Below, one piece after another: positions 1 through 8,298 of a stretch of DNA of 64,000 nt. Origin of the DNA: Pseudomonadota bacterium (GTDB lineage Bacteria; Pseudomonadota; Gammaproteobacteria; Burkholderiales; Gallionellaceae); NCBI GenBank assembly GCA_021821945.1, contig JAJZTF010000014.1, positions 1 to 64,000 on the forward strand, read 5' to 3'. The stretch's first letter is position 1. Every line of letters begins with the position of its first letter. The notes below the pieces were generated by a model that had not been told where the DNA came from, made no database searches, and saw only the letters and a program-made list of their open reading frames with translations. The translations under genes and the position numbers were made by a program.

Positions 1-1429
1 CGTGGCTGTATCCGGTGATGCGGGTGCAGGCGGGATTGGCCTCGAGTATCGTTCCGTCCTTGTCGGTGATCAGGATGCCTTCCTCCGCATGATCAAAGAC
101 GCTCGAGATCAGCCTCAGGTGATCGTCTGCCAGCTTGCGATCGGTGATGTCCCTTGAGGAGCAGAACAGCACAGGCTTGCCGCCAAGCAAAAGCGGGAAG
201 GCGCTTACCTCGACATCGAAAACAGTGCCATCCTTGCGCCTGTGACGGCTCTCGAACTGGACGCGTTCACGCTGTGCATACTGGTTTTTCAGGTTCGAGG
301 TGATTTCGGCGCCGGACATTCTGAGCTCCGCATCCCATTGCGTGACGTTCATGCACAGCAGCTCCTCCCTGGTGTAGCCTAGCATGTCGCAGAACGAGTC
401 GCTTGCCTCGAGGATGTTTCCGTCCATGTCGAGTATGTGGATGCCGTCGCTGGCATTTCGCAGGAGCGCCAGATTCTTTTCGTTCTCTTCTTTGAGCGCC
501 AGTCTGCTGGCGATCAACTGCCTGACCAAAGGGGTTGTCACCCAGTAAAGCAGGAAGCCGCCGGCTGTCACCAGCCCTGCCACAAGCAGCGCGATGTATT
601 TGAGTTGTTCTGTGACCGGGCTGTATAGTTCCGACTGGTCTATCTTCAACACGGCGCCGAGATTGAAGCTGTGCAAAGGCGCATAGGCTGCGACTACCTT
701 CACTCCCCGGTAATCCCTCGCATGAATGATTCCGGTTTTCCCATCCAGCGCGTGGCTCATGGGCAATGCCTGATCCTTTGTTGTCCTGTTCAGGCGTTTG
801 AATTTCCAGCCTGAAGCGCTGTGCAGAAAGCAGTCCATGCCCTGAGGATCTTCCTGCAACGGGCTGCACAGCGCAAATTCGCCGCTCTTGCCTATGGACA
901 CGATGTCGGCCATGACATGGGCGGGCAGTTTCAGATCCGCCTCCACGGCCACACTGCCGATGCGCCCATGCGGGTCCTTGATGTCGGCTTTGACATGCAG
1001 CATGAATTGCCCATCCCAGATCAGGTATGCGCCTTCGGCATCGACCGGCATGCGCAGTTTTGGGGACTGCAGGAAACGGCCGGCGCGCGCCACTTCGGTG
1101 CCGGCTGCATTGTAGAATGCCACGCCATTGAGGCCCTGCGCGACAAAGGATTGTGCGGTTCGCTGCAATCGGTTTTTTGTCTGCTCGGGCTTTGACAGGT
1201 TGTCGGTGATGAAGGGGCGCGTGGCGATCATCTGCGCTTCATCCATTCTTTCCGTGATCTGGTTGCCAAAGAGGTCCATGCCGCTCTTCAGCGAGACTTC
1301 GAGGCGTTTGCTCAGCATGGATTCGGCCTGATGCTGCATGACGGCATAGACAGAAATGCCGGTGATGACGGTCAATGTCATCAGAACAAGAAAACCAACC
1401 AGGCCGATCCTGTATTCCTCGAGCTTCAA
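1..1429 (-). CDS. Membrane PAS sensor protein (C-terminus cut by window edge)
   Basis: Translated by hand from the minus strand; the frame stays open to base 1, so the C-terminus is missing. It begins with a membrane segment (VGFLVLMTLTVITGISVYAV), followed by a Cache-like periplasmic domain of about 200 residues. A second membrane segment (YIALLVAGLVTAGGFLLYW) precedes two PAS domains, recognisable from GIHILDMDGNILEAS and GILITDKDGTILEANPA. The output domain lies outside the window; a GGDEF, EAL or kinase domain would be usual. I chose a TTG start because GGGGGAG sits five bases upstream. An in-frame ATG at 1468 is the alternative but has no visible ribosome site. Confidence 0.8.
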   Translation of the reverse strand, partial: MKLEEYRIGLVGFLVLMTLTVITGISVYAVMQHQAESMLSKRLEVSLKSGMDLFGNQITERMDEAQMIATRPFITDNLSKPEQTKNRLQRTAQSFVAQGLNGVAFYNAAGTEVARAGRFLQSPKLRMPVDAEGAYLIWDGQFMLHVKADIKDPHGRIGSVAVEADLKLPAHVMADIVSIGKSGEFALCSPLQEDPQGMDCFLHSASGWKFKRLNRTTKDQALPMSHALDGKTGIIHARDYRGVKVVAAYAPLHSFNLGAVLKIDQSELYSPVTEQLKYIALLVAGLVTAGGFLLYWVTTPLVRQLIASRLALKEENEKNLALLRNASDGIHILDMDGNILEASDSFCDMLGYTREELLCMNVTQWDAELRMSGAEITSNLKNQYAQRERVQFESRHRRKDGTVFDVEVSAFPLLLGGKPVLFCSSRDITDRKLADDHLRLISSVFDHAEEGILITDKDGTILEANPACTRITGYSH

Positions 1430-1584
1430 GACTGCTCCCCCGTTTCTTGTCAGTGCGTCTACCTGCATGGTATCCAGAGCGGGCGGTGCCGTGGGCGGAG
1501 TGTCTGGCAGACAGGCGCTGTTTTGCATCGCAATTTTATCCGAACTGCAGCCCATTCCGCAGGGCTTGCAACCTGCGGGCAGGG

Positions 1585-4338
1585 TCAGCCGCAGGCAGGG
1601 CCCTGATGCGGTTCTGAGTTCACGAGTCTTTCGAAATCCTCTGCAGGGAGGGGATGGCTGAAGAGAAAGCCCTGATAGGCATGGCATCCGATCCGGATCA
1701 GGAATTCGCGCTGCTCATCCGTTTCCACGCCTTCTGCAGTCACCTGCAGCCCCAGGCTTTCGGCGAGCTTCACGATGGTTCCGGCGATCGCCGCATCGTT
1801 GGCATCGGTTAGAACATCGCGGACGAAGGACTGGTCTATCTTCAGCTGGTCGAGCGGCATGCGTTTCAGATAACTCAGGCTCGAATAGCCGGTTCCGAAA
1901 TCGTCCAGCGAAAAACCCACACCCAGCGCCTTGAGCTTGCGCATCTTGTCGATGATGTCCTCTATGTTCTGCACCATCAGGCTTTCGGTCAGTTCGATCT
2001 TGAGTCGCGCGGGATTCGCCCCGGTCTTCTCGATGATGGCGATCACCTGTTCCACAAAGTCGGCCTGGCGGAACTGGTGGGCGCTGACATTGACGGCGAG
2101 GCTGAGATCCGCAAGGCTCGAGCGACCCGCCCAGGAGGCAAGCCTTGCGCATGCGGCCTCCAGAACCCAGCTGCCCATCGGAAGAATCAGCCGGGTTTCT
2201 TCCGCAAGGGGGATGAATTTCGATGGAGGCACGATGCCGCGCTCCGAATGATGCCAGCGCAAAAGCGCTTCAGCGCCGGTGATCATGCCGTCTATCGTGA
2301 CTTGAGGCTGATAGTAGAGCTCGAACTGGTTTTCCTTGATGGCGCGGCGCAGTCCCGCTTCAAGGACGGATCGCTCGACGACCACCGTCTGCATCGCGGG
2401 GTCGAAGAAATGTATCGAATTGCCCCCCATGTCCTTGGCCTGGTACATCGCGAGGTCGGCCTGTTTCATGAGTTCTTCGGCAGTGACATGCTGGCCCTGG
2501 AACAGCGTGATGCCTATGCTGGGCGTGCTGTTGAAGCTCACTTCCTTGAGCTGATACGTCTGGTTCAGCGCCTGCAGTACGCGCTCGGCGACTGATTCCG
2601 CCTGGCCTGCAGCATTGCTCTTCATCGCATCCAGGCCTGTCAGTATCACGACGAATTCATCGCCGCCGAGCCTTGCCACCGTTTCTTCGGCATGCAGGCA
2701 TGCGTTCAGCCGCTCCGCGATCTGCTTTAGCAACAGGTCGCCCATGTCGTGCCCCAGCGTGTCATTCAGGGTCTTGAAATTGTCCAGATCGATCAGCATC
2801 ACTGCCCCGTGATGTTTGTGCCGGGTGCTTGCGATCATCGCAAGCTTCAGCCTGTCCTGGAGCAGCGTGCGGTTGGGCAGGCCGGTCAGCTGGTCATAAA
2901 ATGCCAGTTCGTTGATCTTGTCCTCGGCCTTTTTGCGTTCTGTGATGTCGAAGTGCGTGCTGATGTAATGGGTGACGGTGCCGCTTTCATTCTTTACCGC
3001 CGTGATGGTGAGCCATTCCGGGAACACTTCGCCATTCTTGCGCTTGTCCCATATCTCTCCCTGCCATCCTCCGGTATGGTTGATCTCTTCCCACATTTTT
3101 CTGTAGAAATCCGCATCGTGCTGACCCGACTTGAACATGCGCGGCGTTCTGCCGACCACCTCCTGGCTGCTGTAACCCGTCGTCCTGGAAAATGCGCTGT
3201 TGATCCTCAGGATGATGCGATTGGCGTCGGTGACCATCATGCCTCCCTGCGACTCGAAGGCGGTCGCCGCAATGCGCAACTGTTCAAGGTTGGCCTGTTG
3301 CGCATCGACCATGGTGTTGAACTCCTGGGCGACCGCCGCGATGTCGCGGGGGCCTTCCACCGTTGCCCTGGCTCCCATGTCCCCCTCGTGCACGGCGCGC
3401 GCGGCATGCTCCAGCGTGGCGATCGGGCGGGTGATGCGCTTTGCAATGATCATCGCGATCATGAGCAGCATGAGAACGACGCTGAAAACGATGGCGGTTG
3501 CGATCTGCGCGCGCCTGTTGGCCTTTTCGTAGATCGCAGTGACGGGTTCCCCTATCCAGGCAATCCAGCCCGTGCCGGGTATCGGCATCACTGCATAAAA
3601 CCGCTTCACCCCATCCTTCGCCGTGCTTTCGATCTCGCCATTCCTGATCGCGGTGACCTCTCTTGCCGCCTCCGATGTTCCATGTCTGCCTATCATGTGA
3701 TCGGGATCCACGTTGCGCCAGACCAGGATGCCATCCTCGTTGAAGAAGCCATAATGGCTGTTGGGTGCCAGGAGTTGCGCGGGGATGTTCGGATCGTATG
3801 ACTGAAGGTCGAGGGGGAGCTGTATCGTGCCTATCATCTCATGCCGCGCATTGAAAATGGGCGAGGTGAGCACCGAAACCCACTTGCCGCTGATCGGCCC
3901 GAAATGGGGCTTGCCGACGACGAAGCGCTTTTCCTCCGTCACCTTTTTGAACCAGGAAGTGTCCGAGATGTTGAGCAGCTTGCCGCCGGGTTCCGGCACG
4001 GCGGAACAGACCATCACGCCGTTCTTGTCCGTATAGTCGACATTCGCATATTCAGGGTGGAGGTTGTAGAGATCCTGCAGTATGGGATCGCAGTGCCCGG
4101 GATCGAGCGCTTGCACGATGGGCCGCTGGGCCAGCCGTTCGAGGAGCAGCCGGCTCCTCTCTATCTTGCCGCCGGTGTTGGTGACCATCGTGTTGGCGAG
4201 TATCTTCAGCGACAGCTTGGTGTGGGCGATGGTCTGCTGCCTGTCCGAGTATATGCCGTATCCGACCACCATGACCAGCGGCACGGAAAGGGCCAGGACC
4301 AGGAGCAGAAGGTAGGTGCGTATCGAATGGTTGCGCAT
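1585..4338 (-). CDS. Cache-HAMP-PAS-GGDEF-EAL cyclic-di-GMP enzyme
   Basis: 917 aa inner-membrane signalling protein that should make and/or degrade cyclic di-GMP. Order: membrane segment (about 9-30), periplasmic Cache-type sensor (40-270), second membrane segment (about 278-299), HAMP (300-355), PAS (about 360-470, ending in the usual DITERKKAE linker), GGDEF (motif GGDEF at 558-562) and EAL (EALLRW from 690, with ELTES and DDFGTGYSS intact). Both catalytic signatures are present. The RxxD product-inhibition site normally found just before GGDEF is absent. The ligand of the Cache domain cannot be told. It lies upstream of the partial sensor on the same strand with a 155-bp gap. Confidence 0.93.
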   Translation of the reverse strand: MRNHSIRTYLLLLVLALSVPLVMVVGYGIYSDRQQTIAHTKLSLKILANTMVTNTGGKIERSRLLLERLAQRPIVQALDPGHCDPILQDLYNLHPEYANVDYTDKNGVMVCSAVPEPGGKLLNISDTSWFKKVTEEKRFVVGKPHFGPISGKWVSVLTSPIFNARHEMIGTIQLPLDLQSYDPNIPAQLLAPNSHYGFFNEDGILVWRNVDPDHMIGRHGTSEAAREVTAIRNGEIESTAKDGVKRFYAVMPIPGTGWIAWIGEPVTAIYEKANRRAQIATAIVFSVVLMLLMIAMIIAKRITRPIATLEHAARAVHEGDMGARATVEGPRDIAAVAQEFNTMVDAQQANLEQLRIAATAFESQGGMMVTDANRIILRINSAFSRTTGYSSQEVVGRTPRMFKSGQHDADFYRKMWEEINHTGGWQGEIWDKRKNGEVFPEWLTITAVKNESGTVTHYISTHFDITERKKAEDKINELAFYDQLTGLPNRTLLQDRLKLAMIASTRHKHHGAVMLIDLDNFKTLNDTLGHDMGDLLLKQIAERLNACLHAEETVARLGGDEFVVILTGLDAMKSNAAGQAESVAERVLQALNQTYQLKEVSFNSTPSIGITLFQGQHVTAEELMKQADLAMYQAKDMGGNSIHFFDPAMQTVVVERSVLEAGLRRAIKENQFELYYQPQVTIDGMITGAEALLRWHHSERGIVPPSKFIPLAEETRLILPMGSWVLEAACARLASWAGRSSLADLSLAVNVSAHQFRQADFVEQVIAIIEKTGANPARLKIELTESLMVQNIEDIIDKMRKLKALGVGFSLDDFGTGYSSLSYLKRMPLDQLKIDQSFVRDVLTDANDAAIAGTIVKLAESLGLQVTAEGVETDEQREFLIRIGCHAYQGFLFSHPLPAEDFERLVNSEPHQGPACG

Positions 4339-4451
4339 GCTATCGCGCAGCCTTGTCTCGGCGGCAAATCGTCTGAATGAGCTTCATTTTTGGAGGATAT
4401 ATCGTTTTTCCCCATAAAGCCATATGAAGCCCATGCTCAGGGAGGCAGCAT

Positions 4452-6509
4452 TCAGACGGTCAGGCGGCGGTAGATCTCGGCGACCTTCAGGGGCAGCAAG
4501 CGAGCCTCATCGATCACCACGTAGTGCGCGGGGCCGTAAAGATGCGGCAGGTAGTCGCGCCCCTCCTTGTCTATCGTGATGCCGAAGGGATGGATGCCAG
4601 AACGTCGCGCTTCGGTCAGCGCCTGCCTGGTGTCTGCGATGCCGTATCCGCCGCGGTAGTTGTCGTTGTAATCCTCCGGCCTGCCATCGGTTATCGTGAT
4701 CAGGATGCGGGTTTTCGCATCCATCTCCTTCAAAAGCGCGTTCATGTGGCGGATCGCAAAGCCCATCCTCGTGTAATCCTGCGGGCGGATTCCGCTGATG
4801 CGCGCCTTGACCTCATCGCCGTATGGCTCGTCGAAGCGCTTGATCCTGAAGAGCTCGCATTTCTTGCGCGTCATTCCTGAAAAACCGTATATTGCATATC
4901 GGTCGCCCAGCGCCTCGAGCGCCTCGGACATCAGCACCAGCGCTTCCCGTTCCGCATCGTTGACCCAGCCCTTGGTCGAGCCGCTCATGTCGACGAGGAA
5001 GGCGACCGCGATGTTGCGTTCGGCACGATATAGCCTTGCGTAAAGCAGCTCCGACATTTCGCTGCCGGCATTGACGTCGGACAGGGCCTCTATCAGCGCA
5101 TCCAGATCGATGTGCTCTCCCTGTGGCTGGCGCTTGAGCAGCCTGTCCTCATCCCGCATCCCCTCGAAGGTGCGCCTGATCTGCCGCACAAGCTGCGAAT
5201 GCTTGGCCAGCGTCATTTCTATGAAGCCGTCGTGAATCGCCGGCACGTCCCTTTCCCGCATCACGCACCAGTTCTTGCGATAGCTTCCGCGGCCCATATC
5301 CCACTCCGGATAGAGCGTTGCACCTTCCTCGTGATAGGTGCCCTGCCAGACCTGCTCGGGGTCCTTCTGCACCGCACGATCAAGAGTCGGGTCGTATTCT
5401 CCGGGGCCTGCCGCAACCAGATATTCAGGCGGTATCTCGCCAAAATCGAGCATCACCGAGCTTAGCAGCTGGCGCACGTCTTCGGGCGGCGCGATGGGCA
5501 TGTCATCGAGCATGAGCTCCATCTCGCCACTCGCGCGATCGTGCGCGACCTCAAACTTTTTCGGGGATTCATTGGGTCCTGGAATGCTCCTTGCGATCTC
5601 GGAGAGCTTTACGCGAAGCTTTGCATTCTCTTCTGCGATGCGCTTCATGATCGCATCCGTATCGAGTTTGCACTGGTAGCAGGGAGGATCGGGGATATCC
5701 GATTGCAGCGCATCGGGGAGCAGGGAAAGGCTGTCCATGCTCGTTGCATCGGGATGCGACAGGCGAACGGCATAGGCCTGCCAGGTTTCGGGGAGGACAT
5801 CGTCCTTGATGCGCAGCATGTCCCTGAAGAGCCCCGGAAGCTCGCGAGAGATGCAGGCCTCGAGCCTCAGCGTTTCCAGTCTGTTGAAAAAGGCGAGCGC
5901 GCGCATCGGGTCCGGATGGTCTTTAAGCATGCCCTCGAATAGCACGCGCATCGTGCCGAATCTCCCCTGCGCCCAGAGCATCGCGACAAGCGCCTTGCAA
6001 AGGACGAAATTGTCCGCGGCGTTTTCCATGCGCGCGATTATCGCCGGAAGATGGAGGGTTTCTCCGTCCGTCCATGCCTCGTCAGAAGTGTCGAGAAACA
6101 GTCGCCTTCCCGAGAGGCCGCAGGCAAAGGTGAGAATGATCCCGCGCACATCCTCAAGAACGATGCCTGCGGCATGCTCATGGTCCTGCTCTATGAAGCG
6201 GTCGACTTCCCGCAACACCTTCACCGCGGCCTGCAGACCGTTGCGGTCGTGCGCGTCGAGCGACTGCATGACCCATGCCTCGATCAGCCTTTGATCCATG
6301 CGCCTTGCAACTTCCGGCGCCAGGGTTGCGAAGAGCGTGGCGATCTGCACATGGGCGGCCGAGAGCCTCTGGGTCCAGTTCAGGATGAAATCCTGGTCTT
6401 TGGGGGGCAATGCGGCAATGTCTTTGGCGATGCCGCTGACATCCCTCATCGAGAATTCGACTTCCAGGAAGCGTTCCAGCTCCTTGAGTATCGTCCCGAA
6501 ATCACTCAT
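4452..6509 (-). CDS. cbbO: VWA-domain protein, CbbO/NorD family
   Basis: 685 aa. The last 180 residues form a von Willebrand A domain with the MIDAS motif DMSGS at about 507-511 and a later TDGRPEDY motif. The long N-terminal part is typical of the CbbO/NorD family. With the AAA+ partner CbbQ/NorQ, such proteins remodel metalloenzymes; CbbQO activates RuBisCO and NorQD matures nitric-oxide reductase. The start overlaps the cbbQ stop by one base (TGATG), so translation is coupled. No RuBisCO or nor genes lie nearby, so the target here is open; the neighbouring Apr enzyme or a RuBisCO elsewhere are both possible. Confidence 0.85.
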   Translation of the reverse strand: MSDFGTILKELERFLEVEFSMRDVSGIAKDIAALPPKDQDFILNWTQRLSAAHVQIATLFATLAPEVARRMDQRLIEAWVMQSLDAHDRNGLQAAVKVLREVDRFIEQDHEHAAGIVLEDVRGIILTFACGLSGRRLFLDTSDEAWTDGETLHLPAIIARMENAADNFVLCKALVAMLWAQGRFGTMRVLFEGMLKDHPDPMRALAFFNRLETLRLEACISRELPGLFRDMLRIKDDVLPETWQAYAVRLSHPDATSMDSLSLLPDALQSDIPDPPCYQCKLDTDAIMKRIAEENAKLRVKLSEIARSIPGPNESPKKFEVAHDRASGEMELMLDDMPIAPPEDVRQLLSSVMLDFGEIPPEYLVAAGPGEYDPTLDRAVQKDPEQVWQGTYHEEGATLYPEWDMGRGSYRKNWCVMRERDVPAIHDGFIEMTLAKHSQLVRQIRRTFEGMRDEDRLLKRQPQGEHIDLDALIEALSDVNAGSEMSELLYARLYRAERNIAVAFLVDMSGSTKGWVNDAEREALVLMSEALEALGDRYAIYGFSGMTRKKCELFRIKRFDEPYGDEVKARISGIRPQDYTRMGFAIRHMNALLKEMDAKTRILITITDGRPEDYNDNYRGGYGIADTRQALTEARRSGIHPFGITIDKEGRDYLPHLYGPAHYVVIDEARLLPLKVAEIYRRLTV

Positions 6510-7327
6510 CAGAACAGCGAGGATGAAAGCTCAAGTATGGCTGCGAGCGTGTCCGCGTCATCGGTCAGCGCTTCCGCAATCGCGCTCCGGCATGCATCGG
6601 CTGGCGTGAGCCCTGATGCGATGAGCTGTCCTGCATGCACCAGGAGCCTCGTGCTGGCCCCCTCTTCGAGCCCGTTTCCCTTGAGATTGCGCGTCATCGC
6701 GGCAAACTTCACGAGATTGGCCGCAACCTCGGGTTTGATGCCGGATTCGCGCATCACGATGCCGGCCTCAATGGCAGGGTCGGGGTAGCCGAATTCGCAG
6801 GCCACGAAGCGCTGGCGTGTGCTCTGCTTCATCTCCTTCAGCACGCTCTGGTATCCGGGGTTGTAGGAGACGACCAGCATGAATTCATCCGGCGCATGAA
6901 CCACTTCCCCGCGCTTTTCTATCGTCAGGATGCGCCTGTCGTCGGCAAGCGGGTGTATCACCACCATGGTGTCCTTCCTGGCTTCGACGATTTCGTCCAG
7001 GTAGCAGATCGCGCCGCTGCGCACTGCGGCGACCAGAGGCCCGTCCATCCATACGGTCTGTCCGCCAATGATCAGATAGCGGCCGACGAGATCGGATGCG
7101 GTCAGGTCGTCATGGCAGGCGACCGTCACCAGCGGGCGCTTTAACCGCCAGGCCATGTATTCGACGAAGCGGGTCTTGCCGCATCCCGTCGGCCCCTTGA
7201 GCAGCATCGGCAGGTGATTCCTGTAGGCTGCTTCGAACAGTTCGACCTCGCCCCCAGTTGCCTGATAATAAGGCTCCTCGGCCATGCGCTGGGGGGAGAG
7301 GGTGAGCAGATTGTCAGGCGGGATCAT
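6509..7327 (-). CDS. cbbQ: MoxR-type AAA+ ATPase, CbbQ/NorQ family
   Basis: 272 aa. Walker A GPTGCGKT at about 45-52; Walker B in [11 protein letters not shown]; the family motif [16 protein letters not shown] is close to known CbbQ sequences. It is the ATPase half of a CbbQ/CbbO-type remodelling pair and should act in the cytoplasm with the adjacent VWA protein. It starts 6 bp after the YkgJ-like gene and overlaps cbbO by one base, so the three form an operon. Assignment to CbbQ rather than NorQ rests on sequence resemblance only. Confidence 0.88.
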   Translation of the reverse strand: MIPPDNLLTLSPQRMAEEPYYQATGGEVELFEAAYRNHLPMLLKGPTGCGKTRFVEYMAWRLKRPLVTVACHDDLTASDLVGRYLIIGGQTVWMDGPLVAAVRSGAICYLDEIVEARKDTMVVIHPLADDRRILTIEKRGEVVHAPDEFMLVVSYNPGYQSVLKEMKQSTRQRFVACEFGYPDPAIEAGIVMRESGIKPEVAANLVKFAAMTRNLKGNGLEEGASTRLLVHAGQLIASGLTPADACRSAIAEALTDDADTLAAILELSSSLF

Positions 7328-7333
7328 GAATGA

Positions 7334-8215
7334 TCACTCGTCTTCATCCATGGGGCCCTCTTCCTGCTGGGCCCGCAATGCGGCCGCCTCGAGTTCCAGG
7401 CGCATGCGCTCGTCTTCGACCTGTTTGCGGCGCACGAATACCGCGTCCTCGCTCATCTTGATGCTCTCCTCGCCGAACAGAACCTGGCGCAGGAAGCGGA
7501 AGGCGAATTGCAGCAGGACCTCGTCGGACGCCCATGTTGCACGCTCTTCATCGGAAATGGTGTATATCGTATTGAACGATTCGCTGGTGACGAATTCGCG
7601 AAACCGGTCCAAGTCATAGCAGGCCATGAAGAATAGCTGCAGGCTGCGTTTCGAAGGTTTGCCTATCGTGGGGCCGGAGGATTTCTTCTTCAGGATCAGC
7701 TGGCGCCAGCCTCTGGAGGCCTCGTCAAAGGGCTCTAGGCCCTGTTCGTTGCGGTAATCGTCTATCGTCAGGGAGCGTTGCTCATAATGCCCCAAGCAAT
7801 GCTCTTCCTTGACCAGCGCATAGGCTTCCCGGTCGACGTATTCGTCCTGCTTGCGCATCGAAAGCAGGGCGACAGGATAGTAGCGGCATGCGGTGGGCCG
7901 GTCCTCGTACACGCTGCAGCCTTCATCCGTCATGAACTGGCAGGCCGTGCCATTTTCGACGGGTTTCAGTTTGACACCGGCGATGCCGTTGGCTTCCATC
8001 TCGAAGGGGAAGGTGAAGTGCTCGAGAAACTCCGTCGAGGTGAGGGAGAGCCGCTTTTTCAGACGCAGGATATCGTAGGGCGTGAGGCTGATGTCTATCG
8101 ACCTGCAGCACGCATTGAAACAGGCTATGCCCTTGTGGCAGCGGAATTGGATGACCTTGTCGCCTTCGAACATCTCGGGCATCACAGGGCTTGTTGGATA
8201 GGTGTTCTGATTCAT
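7334..8215 (-). CDS. YkgJ-family cysteine-cluster protein
   Basis: 293 aa soluble protein. The N-terminal half has the YkgJ (CxxCxxCC-type) cysteine cluster, with C26, C32, C36 and C37 followed by CQFMTDEGC and TACRYYP, probably binding zinc or an Fe-S cluster. The C-terminus is a charged, probably helical tail rich in Glu and Arg. The biochemical role of the family is not established. Its position between aprA and cbbQO suggests a maturation or redox-accessory role (inference). The strong hairpin in the 83-bp gap behind aprA means it needs read-through or its own promoter. Confidence 0.8.
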   Translation of the reverse strand: MNQNTYPTSPVMPEMFEGDKVIQFRCHKGIACFNACCRSIDISLTPYDILRLKKRLSLTSTEFLEHFTFPFEMEANGIAGVKLKPVENGTACQFMTDEGCSVYEDRPTACRYYPVALLSMRKQDEYVDREAYALVKEEHCLGHYEQRSLTIDDYRNEQGLEPFDEASRGWRQLILKKKSSGPTIGKPSKRSLQLFFMACYDLDRFREFVTSESFNTIYTISDEERATWASDEVLLQFAFRFLRQVLFGEESIKMSEDAVFVRRKQVEDERMRLELEAAALRAQQEEGPMDEDE

Positions 8216-8237
8216 CGGTGATTTCCTGGTTCGCTAC

Positions 8238-8283
8238 AAAAAAAGCGGACGCCCAAAGGTTCTGAAGAACCCGGGGGCGTCCG
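8238..8283 (-). terminator. Rho-independent terminator after aprA
   Basis: A nine-pair stem (CGGACGCCC at 8246-8254 pairs with GGGCGTCCG at 8275-8283) encloses a second perfect stem (GGTTCT/AGAACC). On the minus strand it is followed by seven T residues (8244-8238). It sits directly downstream of aprA and should end most sat-aprBA transcripts. Confidence 0.9.
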
Positions 8284-8298
8284 AATTACATCGCTGCT

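Noticed and set aside
4371-4457. Nine-base inverted repeat GTCTGAATG ... CATTCAGAC flanking the cbbO/GGDEF gap
   Set aside because: The arms are 69 bp apart and one overlaps the cbbO stop; probably chance.
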